The notes: generated by a model from the letters alone, not told the origin. DNA of 64,000 nucleotides from Nordella sp. HKS 07 (GCF_011046735.1 NZ_CP049258.1:682001-746000); one strand, 5' to 3'. Positions 39,196-48,189 are shown, counted from the first letter of the stretch. Translations and numbers: made by a program.

Positions 39196-40215
39196 ATGAG
39201 CGAAAAACTTGCAAAAGTCGCCGAAGCGATAGTGACGCCCGGCAAGGGCATCCTGGCCGCCGATGAAAGCACCGGATCGATCAAGAAGCGCTTCGATTCG
39301 ATCAATCTGCCGTCGACGGAGGAAAATCGCCGCGACTATCGCGAGATGCTGTTCTCCGCCAAGGACGGCATGTCGAAGTATATTTCGGGCGTCATTCTGT
39401 TCGACGAGACGATCCGCCAGAAGGGCAAGAACGGCACGCCGCTGGTCGACCTTATCAAGTCGACGGGGGCTATTCCGGGCATCAAGCTCGATGCCGGCGC
39501 CAAGCCCTTGGCGACCTCGCCCAAGGAGACGGTGACGGAAGGGCTCGACGGCCTGCGTGATCGCATCAAGGAGTATGTCGGCTTGGGCGCCCAGTTCGCA
39601 AAGTGGCGCGCCGTGATCGATATCGGACAGGGCTTGCCCACGCACAACTCCATCCATGCCAATGCCCATGCCTTGGCGCGCTACGCGGCGCTCTGCCAGG
39701 AAGGCGGCCTCGTTCCCATCGTCGAGCCGGAAGTTCTGATGGAGGGAAGCCACGACATCGATACCTGCATGAAGGTGAGCGAATGGGCGCTGAACGAGCT
39801 CTATCGCGAGCTTTATTATGCCGGCGTCGTGCTCGAAGGCACCATTCTCAAGCCGAACATGGTCGTCTCGGGCAAGGATTGCGCCAAGCAGGCGTCGCGC
39901 GAGGAAGTGGCAGAGAAGACGGTCACGGTCCTGAAGCGCTGCGTGCCTGCCGCCGTGCCGGGCATCGCTTTCCTGTCGGGTGGCCAGTCGGATGAGGACG
40001 CGACGGCGCATCTCCACTACATGAACGCGATCGGCAACCTGCCTTGGAAGCTCACCTTCTCCTACGGCCGCGCTTTGCAGGCCGCCGCCCTCAAGACCTG
40101 GAAGGGCAAGGCGGAGAATGTCGCCGCCGCCCAGAAGGCCTTCAACCACCGCGCCGAGATGAATGCGCTCGCGGCTTCCGGCAAGTGGTCGCAGAAGCTG
40201 GAAAAGGCGGCCTGA
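39196..40215 (+). CDS. fba: Class I fructose-bisphosphate aldolase
   Basis: Schiff-base aldolase of 339 residues. Class I is identified by GKGILAADESTGSIKKRF, the lysine in GTILKPNMVVSGKDC, and LSGGQSDEDATAHLHYMN. It cleaves fructose-1,6-bisphosphate in glycolysis and reverses this in gluconeogenesis. GAGAGGAGC lies upstream of the ATG. It is translated in a row with pgk, with a two-base gap. Confidence 0.96.
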   Translation: MSEKLAKVAEAIVTPGKGILAADESTGSIKKRFDSINLPSTEENRRDYREMLFSAKDGMSKYISGVILFDETIRQKGKNGTPLVDLIKSTGAIPGIKLDAGAKPLATSPKETVTEGLDGLRDRIKEYVGLGAQFAKWRAVIDIGQGLPTHNSIHANAHALARYAALCQEGGLVPIVEPEVLMEGSHDIDTCMKVSEWALNELYRELYYAGVVLEGTILKPNMVVSGKDCAKQASREEVAEKTVTVLKRCVPAAVPGIAFLSGGQSDEDATAHLHYMNAIGNLPWKLTFSYGRALQAAALKTWKGKAENVAAAQKAFNHRAEMNALAASGKWSQKLEKAA

Positions 40216-40286
40216 TCTCGGGCTGCTGACTGTTGCCTGTTCTTGGGGCCGGTATTGTGCGATGAACTCTTGAGGGAGATCTCCGC

Positions 40287-41333
40287 ATGACCGGCCCCAT
40301 CGATTTTTCGACCTTCGTGGCCCATTGGCGCGACATCGAGGGCAGTGAAGACCAGCATTATTCGGGCTCCGACGAGCGTCAATCCTTCAGCGCTTCGTTC
40401 TGCGAGACCCACGGCCTGATGCGTCTCGGCGTCCATCACGAAAGGCTGCCGCCGGGCCGGCGCCTCTCCTGGCCTCACGCTGAAGCCGACGAAGAGGAGT
40501 TCGTTTTCGTTCTCGAAGGCGAGCCGGATCTTTGGGCCGATGGCCATGTGAAGCGGTTGAAGCCGGATATGGGCGTGTCCTTTCCCGCCGGTACGGGACT
40601 TGCGCACACCTTTCTGAACAACACGGAGCGTGAGATCAGATTACTGGTGATCGGCGAGGCGTCGCGCGAGAGAAGCCGTATTCACTTTCCTCTCGATCCG
40701 CGCCGCAATGAAGAAATCGGCATGCGTCACTGGAAAATCGATCCGGTGCGCCCCTTGGGGCCTCATGACGGACTGCCCCATGACACGGCTCCGGCCGATC
40801 AATTGGTGTCGGCCTGCCCTGTCGATTTTTCCGCCTTCGTGGACTATTGGCGCGACATCGAAGGTGCGGACGACACTCGCTACAACGGCTCCGATGAACT
40901 CCATACGATCAGCGCATCCTTCGGCGAGAAACACGGCTTGATGCGCCTCGGCATCCATCATGAACGACTTAAGCCCGGTCGGCGCGCCTCGTGGCCGCAT
41001 GCCGAGGCCGATGAGGAGGAATTTGTCTTCGTTGTCGAGGGCGAGCCCGATCTGTGGGCCGACGGCTATCTGAAGCGGCTGAGGCCCGGCGACGGCGCGT
41101 CCTTTCCCGCCGGCACCGGACTTGCCCACACATTTCTCAACAACACTGACCGGGACGTGCGGCTGGTGGTCGTCGGCGAGGCGACACGCAGCCGGAGCCG
41201 GCTCCATTATCCGATGCATCCCCGCCGCAATGCCGAGATCGGCGAGCGGCACTGGAGGATCGAGCGTCAGGCTCCCCCGGGTCCGCATGACGGCTTGCCC
41301 GATCGGTTGCGTGAGAAGAGCAGAAGCTCATAG
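40287..41333 (+). CDS. Bicupin with internal tandem duplication
   Basis: A protein of 348 residues made of two near-repeat halves. Residues about 1-160 (DFSTFVAHWRDIEGSEDQHY onward) and about 177-335 (DFSAFVDYWRDIEGADDTRY onward) each carry a cupin core: MRLGxHHERLxPGRR, SWPHAEADEEEFVFVxEGEPDLWADG, and FPAGTGLAHTFLNNT. The histidines and glutamates expected to bind metal are present in both halves. The high similarity suggests a fairly recent internal duplication. Function is unknown; single-cupin homologues act as sugar or small-molecule binding proteins. Confidence 0.8.
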   Translation: MTGPIDFSTFVAHWRDIEGSEDQHYSGSDERQSFSASFCETHGLMRLGVHHERLPPGRRLSWPHAEADEEEFVFVLEGEPDLWADGHVKRLKPDMGVSFPAGTGLAHTFLNNTEREIRLLVIGEASRERSRIHFPLDPRRNEEIGMRHWKIDPVRPLGPHDGLPHDTAPADQLVSACPVDFSAFVDYWRDIEGADDTRYNGSDELHTISASFGEKHGLMRLGIHHERLKPGRRASWPHAEADEEEFVFVVEGEPDLWADGYLKRLRPGDGASFPAGTGLAHTFLNNTDRDVRLVVVGEATRSRSRLHYPMHPRRNAEIGERHWRIERQAPPGPHDGLPDRLREKSRSS

Positions 41334-41405
41334 CCCCGGCTTCACGCGCCCAAAAATAGCTCGGCGTCAATTTTGAAACTTTGGAAAATCCAGCATGTCT
41401 TTCGT

Positions 41406-41435
41406 GTTACTTCAGGCCTCGCGGCCTGAAGTAAC
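41406..41435. terminator. Strong inverted repeat between convergent genes
   Basis: Thirteen-base perfect arms gttacttcaggcc/ggcctgaagtaac around tcgc. It lies between the convergent bicupin and DUF465 genes. There is no T-run on either side, so a bidirectional terminator or another role is possible. Confidence 0.45.
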
Positions 41436-41469
41436 GAAAGTGTTACCGTTTCGGACTTACCGACCGGTA

Positions 41470-41584
41470 AGCGCGGGATGCGAAAAAGTGGGCACCGGTT
41501 TTTCGTACGAATCCCGCGCTAACATATAAGAACCGATCACGTTTATGAGTTTGGATTGACTCAATCCAAACTCATCGTGATCTA
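41470..41584 (-). repeat. 115-bp double-hairpin repeat, copy 2 (inverted)
   Basis: Same 115-base element as at 14788 and 44080, in the opposite orientation. On the minus strand it begins with TAGATCACGATGAG; the TAG is the stop codon of the DUF465 gene at 41582-41758. Confidence 0.85.
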
Positions 41585-41758
41585 GTGCGTCCTCTGGCCG
41601 GACAGTTTGGTCATCTCGTCTTTGATCCGGAGTTTCTTGCGCTTCAGCTCGGCAATTTCTGCGTCGGAAGTAGCTGGGTGGGACATCGCGTCCTCGAGCT
41701 CCGCTTCCAGAGCCTTGTGTTTTGCCGCCAGTTCACCGAGATGCGCTTGAACGCTCAT
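41582..41758 (-). CDS. DUF465 (YdcH-like) small protein, copy A
   Basis: A helical hairpin protein of 58 residues starting MSVQAHLGELAAKHKALEAE with the family segment ELKRKKLRIKDEMTKL. The ATG at 41758 has AGGAGG five bases upstream; a start at 41794 is possible. Its stop codon is the first three bases of the adjoining 115-bp repeat, so the original C-terminus may have been altered by the element. A paralogue is transcribed divergently from 41833. The family's function is not established. Confidence 0.8.
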   Translation of the reverse strand: MSVQAHLGELAAKHKALEAELEDAMSHPATSDAEIAELKRKKLRIKDEMTKLSGQRTH

Positions 41759-41832
41759 CAAAGCCTCCTGTGATTGACCATATGAGTGTGACATAGACTT
41801 GGGGACTTGTCGAACCCCGTACAAGGGCATAG

Positions 41833-42084
41833 GTGAGTGTGGAAAAATCGGTGCGCAAACGGGGTAGGCGCCGGATGATCGACGGGACTGAAGAAAATCT
41901 TCTGCAGACAAGGCTGATGACGCTGCGCCAGCAACATCGCGACCTGGATGCCGCCATATCGTCTCTAGAGGCCTCCGGCACCGGGGACCAGCTGCAGCTG
42001 CGCCGACTGAAGAAAATGAAATTGCAGATCAAAGACGAGATCCAGAAGGTCGAGGACAAGCTGATCCCGGACATCATCGCATGA
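41833..42084 (+). CDS. DUF465 (YdcH-like) small protein, copy B
   Basis: A protein of 83 residues, paralogue of the divergent gene at 41582-41758. The family segment is [25 protein letters not shown] start at 41833 has AAGGG five bases upstream, while the ATG at 41875 would give a 69-residue protein; the choice is uncertain. The stop overlaps the purE start (ATGA), so it is co-translated with purEK. Confidence 0.78.
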   Translation: MSVEKSVRKRGRRRMIDGTEENLLQTRLMTLRQQHRDLDAAISSLEASGTGDQLQLRRLKKMKLQIKDEIQKVEDKLIPDIIA

Positions 42085-42572
42085 GCGGAAAAGTCGCGAT
42101 CATCATGGGCAGCCAGTCCGACTGGCCGACCACCATGAAATATGCGGCCGACACACTGGCCGAGCTCGGCGTCACGCATGAAGCACGCATCGTCTCCGCC
42201 CACCGGACGCCCGAGCGGCTCTACGCCTTCGCCAAGGGCGCCAAAGCGGAAGGCTTCAGCGTCATCATCGCCGGCGCCGGCGGTGCCGCACATCTCCCCG
42301 GCATGACCGCCGCCATGACCCCCTTGCCGGTGCTGGGCGTGCCGGTCGAGAGCCGCGCGCTCAAGGGCCAGGACAGCCTCTATTCCATCGTCCAGATGCC
42401 GGCCGGCATCCCTGTGGGAACCCTCGCGATCGGCAAGGCAGGCGCTGTCAATGCCGCCCTCCTGGCGGCCGCCATATTGGCGCTCAACGACAAGGCCTTG
42501 GCCTCGCGGTTGGAAACCTGGCGTTCCAAGCAGACTGCTGCCGTTGCAGAAGCCCCGAGGGATGGCGCCTGA
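42081..42572 (+). CDS. purE: N5-carboxyaminoimidazole ribonucleotide mutase
   Basis: Rearranges N5-CAIR to CAIR in purine synthesis. It has 163 residues. The motifs are [36 protein letters not shown] and [19 protein letters not shown]. It works with PurK, whose gene starts in an overlap of its stop codon (TGATG). The upstream DUF465 gene overlaps its start. Confidence 0.97.
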   Translation: MSGKVAIIMGSQSDWPTTMKYAADTLAELGVTHEARIVSAHRTPERLYAFAKGAKAEGFSVIIAGAGGAAHLPGMTAAMTPLPVLGVPVESRALKGQDSLYSIVQMPAGIPVGTLAIGKAGAVNAALLAAAILALNDKALASRLETWRSKQTAAVAEAPRDGA

Positions 42573-43666
42573 TGCGGCTTGACCGTCCCTTGCCGCCCAA
42601 TTCCGTCATCGGCATTCTGGGCGGTGGCCAGCTTGGCCGCATGCTCGCGCTCGCCGCGGCCCGCCTCGGCCTGCGCTGCCACATCTATGCGCCAGAGGCC
42701 GACAGCCCGGCCTTCCAGGTCGCCGCCGCCCATACCTGTGCGGCCTATGACGACCGCGACGCGCTCGAAGCCTTTGCGTCCGTGATCGATGTGGTGACCT
42801 ACGAGTTCGAAAATGTGCCGGCCGAAACGGCCGCTATTCTCGGCCGCCTCAAGCCACTGGCGCCGGGTGCGGAAGCGCTCGCCACCAGCCAGGATCGGCT
42901 CATCGAGAAGACTTTCCTCACCCGCATTGGGCTTGAGACGGCGCCTTTTGCCGCCGTCGACGACGAAGCGGGGCTGGAGCGGGCGGTCGCCCGCATTGGC
43001 CTTCCCGCCATCCTGAAGACCCGCCGTTTCGGCTATGACGGCAAGGGACAAACCGCGATCAAGGCCGATACCGCGCTCGCTGCGGCCTGGACACAGATCG
43101 GCGCTCGCCCCGCCATCCTCGAAGGGTTTGTCGCGTTCGAGAAGGAAGTCTCCGTCATCGCCGCGCGCGGCTGGGACGGCGCGATCGCCGTCTATGACGT
43201 ACCGGAAAACCGGCATGCGAATCATATCCTGCATCAGTCGATCGTGCCGGCGGCTATCGCCACCGAAACCGCGGCGGCGGCCCGCGAGATCGCCGCCCGG
43301 ATCACAGCGGCGCTCGATTATGTCGGCGTCATCGGGGTGGAACTGTTCTTCGCCCGCAGTCAGGGTGCCGAAAGGCTGATCGTCAACGAAATCGCGCCGC
43401 GCGTCCACAATTCGGGCCACTGGACCATGGATGCCTGTGTCGTATCGCAATTCGAGCAGCACATAAGGGCAGTGGCCGGCTGGCCCTTGGGCGATCCCGA
43501 ACGCCATAGCGACGTCATCATGACCAACCTCCTGGGCGAGGACGCCGAAAATTGGCGGAATCTGGCGCGGAAGCCCCATTCCGGGCTCCATCTCTACGGC
43601 AAGGCGGAGGGCCGCCCAGGCCGGAAAATGGGCCATATTAACCGGCTAACCCCTCGACAGGGCTAA
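42572..43666 (+). CDS. purK: N5-carboxyaminoimidazole ribonucleotide synthase
   Basis: ATP-grasp enzyme that carboxylates AIR to N5-CAIR using bicarbonate. It has 364 residues. It begins with IGILGGGQLGRMLALAA and includes ILKTRRFGYDGKGQ (ATP-binding), VFEKEVSVIAARG-like (here FVAFEKEVSVIAARG) and NEIAPRVHNSGHWTMDAC. Its start overlaps the purE stop, so the two are coupled. A 117-base gap then leads to rpsU. Confidence 0.97.
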   Translation: MRLDRPLPPNSVIGILGGGQLGRMLALAAARLGLRCHIYAPEADSPAFQVAAAHTCAAYDDRDALEAFASVIDVVTYEFENVPAETAAILGRLKPLAPGAEALATSQDRLIEKTFLTRIGLETAPFAAVDDEAGLERAVARIGLPAILKTRRFGYDGKGQTAIKADTALAAAWTQIGARPAILEGFVAFEKEVSVIAARGWDGAIAVYDVPENRHANHILHQSIVPAAIATETAAAAREIAARITAALDYVGVIGVELFFARSQGAERLIVNEIAPRVHNSGHWTMDACVVSQFEQHIRAVAGWPLGDPERHSDVIMTNLLGEDAENWRNLARKPHSGLHLYGKAEGRPGRKMGHINRLTPRQG

Positions 43667-43783
43667 AACCCTGTGCTATTTCGCCCGCCAATTCGATAGG
43701 GGAAGCCCTTTCGGACGGCCTGGATTATTCTGGACCGCATTTCTGGACACAACCGCATTCTAAAGGAACCGAGGTCAAATCTC

Positions 43784-44017
43784 GTGCAAGTTATCGTTCG
43801 CGACAACAATGTCGACCAGGCGCTCAAGGCCCTTAAGAAGAAGATGCAGCGTGAGGGCATTTTCCGCGAGATGAAGCTCCGCGGCCATTACGAAAAGCCC
43901 TCCGAGAAGAAGGCCCGCGAGAAGGCGGAAGCCGTCCGCCGCGCCCGCAAGTTGGCGCGCAAGCGTCTGCAGCGCGAAGGCTTGCTCCCGGCGCCTAAGA
44001 AAATCGTCAAGCCGTAA
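43784..44017 (+). CDS. rpsU: 30S ribosomal protein S21
   Basis: Small basic ribosomal protein of 77 residues needed for initiation. It reads [20 protein letters not shown] with a GTG start (gtgcaagtt at 43784); AAGGAA and GAGG lie upstream. The C-terminal half is strongly Lys/Arg/Ala-rich and slightly longer than in E. coli, as usual in Alphaproteobacteria. A clean terminator hairpin follows. Confidence 0.96.
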   Translation: MQVIVRDNNVDQALKALKKKMQREGIFREMKLRGHYEKPSEKKAREKAEAVRRARKLARKRLQREGLLPAPKKIVKP

Positions 44018-44043
44018 TCACGCCGTCAAGGCGGTGAGGAACG

Positions 44044-44066
44044 AGGCCGGGCATGTCCCGGCCTTT
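44044..44066 (+). terminator. Terminator of rpsU
   Basis: Arms aggccggg/cccggcct around a five-base loop, followed by ttt. It lies 27 bases past the rpsU stop and directly before the third 115-bp repeat. Confidence 0.75.
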
Positions 44067-44079
44067 CGCATTTGCGGCG

Positions 44080-44194
44080 TAGATCACGATGAGTTTGGAT
44101 TGAGTCAATCCAAACTCATAAACGTGATCGATTCAAATATATTAGCGCGGGATTCTTGCGAAAAACCGGTGTCCACTTTTTCGCATCCCGCGCT
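44080..44194 (+). repeat. 115-bp double-hairpin repeat, copy 3
   Basis: Same length and ends as the copies at 14788 and 41470. The first stem is a near-perfect palindrome with ATGAGTTTGGATTGA arms inside GATCACG/CGTGATC, and the second has AGCGCGGGAT/ATCCCGCGCT arms enclosing GCGAAAAA/TTTTTCGC. Confidence 0.88.
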
Positions 44195-44259
44195 TGTTTA
44201 GGAACCTCATCCTTTCCGCGCCGGGCGCGGAAAGTGTCCACCATGTCCCTGAACAGCGC

Positions 44260-45063
44260 TCAAACCGCCTGGCGCGCCTTGCCGATCTCGGCCTTGACCA
44301 GCGGCACGAGCTCAGAATTGCCGGCCAGCACAGTTCCGGTCTCGAAGGGCGTCCTCTCGCCTTCCGCCGAGGTGGCGATGCCGCCCGCCTCGCGCACCAT
44401 CAGAATGCCTGCCGCAGTATCCCAGGGCTCGAGACCCCGGCCCTGCATGACGTCGATACGGCCTGCCGCGACATAAGCAAGCTCGAGCGCCGCCGAACCC
44501 ATCTGGCGGATGGCCGCGACCTTGGGCTGTAGGCGCGTCAACTCGCGCTGGAACTGGTCGTGCCGGTCGGCCTCGCCGATAGACGGAATGCCCCAGGCAA
44601 GGACGCTGTCGGCGAGCGTCTTGCGCGCCGCGACGCGCAGGCGGCGATTATTGAGGAAGGCGCCGTGCCCGCGCTCGGCCGTGAACAGCTCATCGGTGAT
44701 CGGATTGTAGGTGACGGCACAAAGGAGATCGCCCTTGCGCTCGAGCGCCACCGACAGTGCGAAGAACGGGATCGAGTGGATGAAATTCGTGGTGCCGTCG
44801 ATCGGATCGATGATCCAGCGGTGATCGGCGTCTCTGCCCGCCACGCTGCCGGATTCCTCCATCAGGAAACTATAGCCCGGCCTCGCCTTTTCGAGCTCGT
44901 CGCGCAACACCTTCTCGCAGCGTTTGTCTGCGGCGGTGACGTAATTGCCCGGCCCCTTTACCGAAACCTGGAGATTGGCGATTTCGCCGAAATCGCGCTG
45001 GACGCCACGCGCCGCCTTGCGCACGGCCGCGATCATGACGGTGAGATTAGCCGACTGGGCCAC
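44260..45063 (-). CDS. suhB: Inositol monophosphatase family protein (SuhB-like)
   Basis: Metal-dependent phosphomonoesterase of 267 residues. Motifs are SFLMEESGSVAG (Glu ligand), WIIDPIDGTTNFIHSIPFFALSVAL (the DPxDGTTN site) and EPWDTAAGILMVREAGG. It may also act as a regulator of rRNA maturation, as SuhB does in E. coli. The start is GTG at 45063, with AGGAA upstream; the longer frame to 45129 lacks conservation. It is divergent from the prpE-like gene. Confidence 0.92.
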   Translation of the reverse strand: MAQSANLTVMIAAVRKAARGVQRDFGEIANLQVSVKGPGNYVTAADKRCEKVLRDELEKARPGYSFLMEESGSVAGRDADHRWIIDPIDGTTNFIHSIPFFALSVALERKGDLLCAVTYNPITDELFTAERGHGAFLNNRRLRVAARKTLADSVLAWGIPSIGEADRHDQFQRELTRLQPKVAAIRQMGSAALELAYVAAGRIDVMQGRGLEPWDTAAGILMVREAGGIATSAEGERTPFETGTVLAGNSELVPLVKAEIGKARQAV

Positions 45064-45191
45064 GATGAATTCCTGCCTGATGGAAGAGGCCAGTGTCCTA
45101 GCAAGTCCGCCGCGGTAAAACCAGACCATTTTCCTGTTGTCCCAGGAGCCTCAATATCCAAGACTAAGCTCCGGCAACGTCAGGGATTTCG

Positions 45192-47090
45192 ATGAGCACT
45201 TACGAGAAGACCTATCAGCGCTGGTTGTCCGATCCGAAAGCCTTCTGGGCCGAAGCGGCGCGCGACATCGACTGGATCAAGCCCTGGGACCATGTCTATG
45301 CCAAGGTCGACGGTCTCGATCGCTGGTTCGTCGGCGCCGAATGCAACACCTGCTGGAACGCCATCGACCGCCATGTCGAAGCCGGCAATGGCGCGCGCAC
45401 CGCCCTCATCTATGACAGCCCGCTGACCGGCAAGAAGCAGTCGTTCACCTATTCCGAGCTTCGGGACGAGGTCGCTGCTCTCGCCGCCCTCCTCCAGGAT
45501 CTCGGGATCGCCAAGGGCGACCGCGTTCTCCTCTACATGCCGATGATCCCGCAGGCGGCCTTCGCCATGCTCGCCTGCGCCCGCATCGGCGCCGTCCATT
45601 CGGTCGTGTTCGGCGGCTTCGCACCGGCCGAGCTTGCCACCCGCATCAATGACGCCAAGCCGAAGCTCATCATGTCGGCCTCCTGCGGCCTCGAGCCCGG
45701 CCGCGTGGTCGCCTATAAGCCGCTTGTCGACAAAGCGATCGAGCTCGCCACGCACAAGCCGGCACATGGCCTCGTCTGGCAGCGGCCCGAGCTTGTCGCT
45801 GCGTTGACACAAGGCCGCGATCAGGACTGGGCGGAGCGCCTGGCGGAGACCCGCAAGGCGAAACGCAAGGCGGATTGCGTGCCGGTGAAGGCCACCGATC
45901 CACTCTATGTGCTCTACACGTCAGGCACCACCGGCCAGCCCAAGGGCGTGGTGCGCGACAATGGCGGGCATTTGGTGGCGCTCAAATGGTCGATGCCGAA
46001 CATCTATGGCATAGCCCCGGGCGAGACCTTCTGGGCCGCCTCGGATGTCGGCTGGGTCGTCGGCCATTCCTATATCGTCTATGCGCCCCTTCTTCACGGC
46101 GCCACCGCCGTCCTCTTCGAAGGCAAGCCTGTCGGCACGCCGGATGCCGGCACGTTCTGGCGCGTCATCGCCGAGCATGGCGTCAAGGCGCTGTTTACCG
46201 CACCGACCGCCTTCCGCGCCATCAAGAAGGAGGATCCGGACGGCAGCTTCATCGGCAAATATGATCTGTCGCAGTTCCGCACGCTCTTCCTCGCCGGCGA
46301 GCGTGCCGATCCCGACACGGTCAAATGGGCCGAGGATCGGCTCAAGGTTCCGGTTATAGATCACTGGTGGCAGACGGAGACCGGCTGGCCGATCGCGGCC
46401 AATCCGGTCGGACTTGGCCAATTGCCGGTCAAGTACGGCTCCCCCACCGTTCCGATGCCCGGCTATGACGTGCGCGTGCTCGATGAAGGCGGTCATGAGG
46501 TGAAACGCGGCACGCTCGGCGCCATCTGCGTCAGGACACCGCTGCCGCCCGGCTGCCTGCCGACCCTGTGGGGCAACGACGCGCGCTTCCGGTCGAGCTA
46601 TCTCGAGCATTTCCCTGGCTATTACGAAACCGCCGACGCCGGTTACATGGACGAGGACGGTTATCTCTACATCATGGCGCGCACCGACGACATCATCAAT
46701 ACGGCGGGCCATCGTCTCTCGACCGGCGGCATGGAGGAAGTGCTCGCCGGCCATCCCAATGTTGCCGAATGCGCCGTCATCGGCATCGCCGATCAGTTGA
46801 AGGGTCAGGTGCCGGTGGGCTTCGTCGTGCTCAAGGCGGGGGTGGCGCGCGCGGGAAAGGAGATCGAGGCCGAATGCGTGCGGCGTATCCGCGAGGAGAT
46901 CGGCCCGGTTGCGAGCTTCAAGACGGTGATGATCGTCGCGCGTCTGCCCAAGACGCGCTCCGGCAAGATCCTGCGCGCCACCATGCGCAAGATCGCCGAC
47001 CGCGAAGAATGGAAGATGCCGGCGACCATCGACGACCCGGCGATCCTCGACGAGATCACCAAGGCGCTCAAGACGAAGGGCCTCGCGTGA
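45192..47090 (+). CDS. prpE: Propionyl-CoA synthetase-like acyl-CoA ligase
   Basis: AMP-forming ligase of 632 residues that activates a short-chain acid, most likely propionate, to its CoA ester. Core motifs are LYVLYTSGTTGQPKGVVRDN, DHWWQTETGWPI and YYETADAGYMDEDGYLYIMARTDD. The acetylatable lysine is in PKTRSGKILRATMRKI. The N-terminus (YEKTYQRWLSDPKAFWAEAA) and length fit PrpE better than Acs. The start has no strong ribosome-binding site (caGGGATTTCG). A cupin gene follows four bases later. Confidence 0.9.
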   Translation: MSTYEKTYQRWLSDPKAFWAEAARDIDWIKPWDHVYAKVDGLDRWFVGAECNTCWNAIDRHVEAGNGARTALIYDSPLTGKKQSFTYSELRDEVAALAALLQDLGIAKGDRVLLYMPMIPQAAFAMLACARIGAVHSVVFGGFAPAELATRINDAKPKLIMSASCGLEPGRVVAYKPLVDKAIELATHKPAHGLVWQRPELVAALTQGRDQDWAERLAETRKAKRKADCVPVKATDPLYVLYTSGTTGQPKGVVRDNGGHLVALKWSMPNIYGIAPGETFWAASDVGWVVGHSYIVYAPLLHGATAVLFEGKPVGTPDAGTFWRVIAEHGVKALFTAPTAFRAIKKEDPDGSFIGKYDLSQFRTLFLAGERADPDTVKWAEDRLKVPVIDHWWQTETGWPIAANPVGLGQLPVKYGSPTVPMPGYDVRVLDEGGHEVKRGTLGAICVRTPLPPGCLPTLWGNDARFRSSYLEHFPGYYETADAGYMDEDGYLYIMARTDDIINTAGHRLSTGGMEEVLAGHPNVAECAVIGIADQLKGQVPVGFVVLKAGVARAGKEIEAECVRRIREEIGPVASFKTVMIVARLPKTRSGKILRATMRKIADREEWKMPATIDDPAILDEITKALKTKGLA

Positions 47091-47094
47091 TCCC

Positions 47095-47439
47095 ATGACG
47101 AAGCTGATCAAGCGCGAAGACTGGGCCGAGCATCCAAAACGCTGGCAGGGCGAAGTGCAACTAGGAGACCATGGCGGCGATATTTGCATCATCTTCAACT
47201 ATATCGCTGGGCCGGGTGGCGGGCCGCGCCTGCACACCCATCCCTATGCCGAGACTTTCATCGTACGCCAGGGCACCGGCCGCTTCACGCTGGGCGATCA
47301 GGAGATCATCGCGACGGCAGGCGAGATCCTCATCGCGCCGGCGCACACGCCACATAAGTTCGCCAACGTCGGTCCCGGTGCGCTCGAGACGATCGACCTC
47401 CATTCGAGCGGCAAATTCATCACCGAATGGCTCGAGTAA
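47095..47439 (+). CDS. Small cupin-domain protein
   Basis: A single cupin of 114 residues. Motif 1 is PRLHTHPYAETFIVRQGTG (His, His and Glu ligands) and motif 2 is APAHTPHKFANVG (His). It likely binds a divalent metal; enzymatic or binding role is unknown. It starts four bases after the acyl-CoA ligase stop and is probably translated with it, which hints at a link to carboxylate metabolism. Confidence 0.82.
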   Translation: MTKLIKREDWAEHPKRWQGEVQLGDHGGDICIIFNYIAGPGGGPRLHTHPYAETFIVRQGTGRFTLGDQEIIATAGEILIAPAHTPHKFANVGPGALETIDLHSSGKFITEWLE

Positions 47440-47451
47440 TCCGCTGCCAGG

Positions 47452-48189
47452 CTATCTCAAGCGCGGTCCATAAAGCTTCTGCGCCGCTTCACTGTCGCTC
47501 GCTGTCGGCCCTTTGAGCTTCTCGTCATAGCGAAAGCCCATGACTGCGCCCGCCGCACCCGGATGATCGAGGCCGATAGCATGGCCGATCTCATGCATGA
47601 GCGTATAGCGCAGATCGTAGACATCGAGATCGCCGTCGAAGCCGATCTTCCATCTGGCCGATGGGTTGAGACAGATCAGCGCCTGCCGGATCGACCTTAT
47701 GCGATGCGCCGCGGCAGGGTGCGCCGCCGGCTCCGTGGCGACCAGTCCTCTCTCCGCCACCGGCGCCGCAGCCAGCGGGCCTTGGTCGAGTTCGATATTG
47801 GTAAACGCTCGTCCCGCCGGCTTGCCTTGGACACCTATGAGAATATCGGCCTTTGCAGCGGAGGGAGCCGCGATGAAAGTGAGGCCGGTCACGCCGGACC
47901 ACGCCGCGAAGGCAGCGGCGGTTTCGGCGCGCAGGCGGCTGTCCGGCAAACCTGTTCGCTTCTCCAGTCCGTCGAGTGGCAGAAGCGCGGCGCAGTTGCG
48001 TGCCGAGGGCGATTTCACTTCGGTCGCCACGAATCCATAAGACACGGTGGCGCCCGTGCCCCATTCCGGCGCACCCCATTTGACCCAGGATCCTTCCAGA
48101 ACCAGAAGCCGTTGATCGCCTGCAACACACGGGACGGACATCGTCGCCATCAGAAGGAGAGCGGCGACGGCAAGGCTGCGCAGCGTCAT
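47452..48189 (-). CDS. Secreted matrixin-type zinc metalloprotease
   Basis: A protein of 245 residues with a signal peptide (MTLRSLAVAALLLMATMSVP, cleavage near VAG). The catalytic motif HEIGHAIGLDHPG is the metzincin HExxHxxGxxH, and the Met-turn follows in AVMGFRYD, as in M10A matrixins. The N-terminal domain contains a matrixin-like strand region (SYGFVAT, FAAWSGVTGLTF). No propeptide cysteine switch is evident. The ATG at 48189 gives the signal peptide; a GTG at 48210 is an alternative. Substrate is unknown. Confidence 0.85.
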   Translation of the reverse strand: MTLRSLAVAALLLMATMSVPCVAGDQRLLVLEGSWVKWGAPEWGTGATVSYGFVATEVKSPSARNCAALLPLDGLEKRTGLPDSRLRAETAAAFAAWSGVTGLTFIAAPSAAKADILIGVQGKPAGRAFTNIELDQGPLAAAPVAERGLVATEPAAHPAAAHRIRSIRQALICLNPSARWKIGFDGDLDVYDLRYTLMHEIGHAIGLDHPGAAGAVMGFRYDEKLKGPTASDSEAAQKLYGPRLR

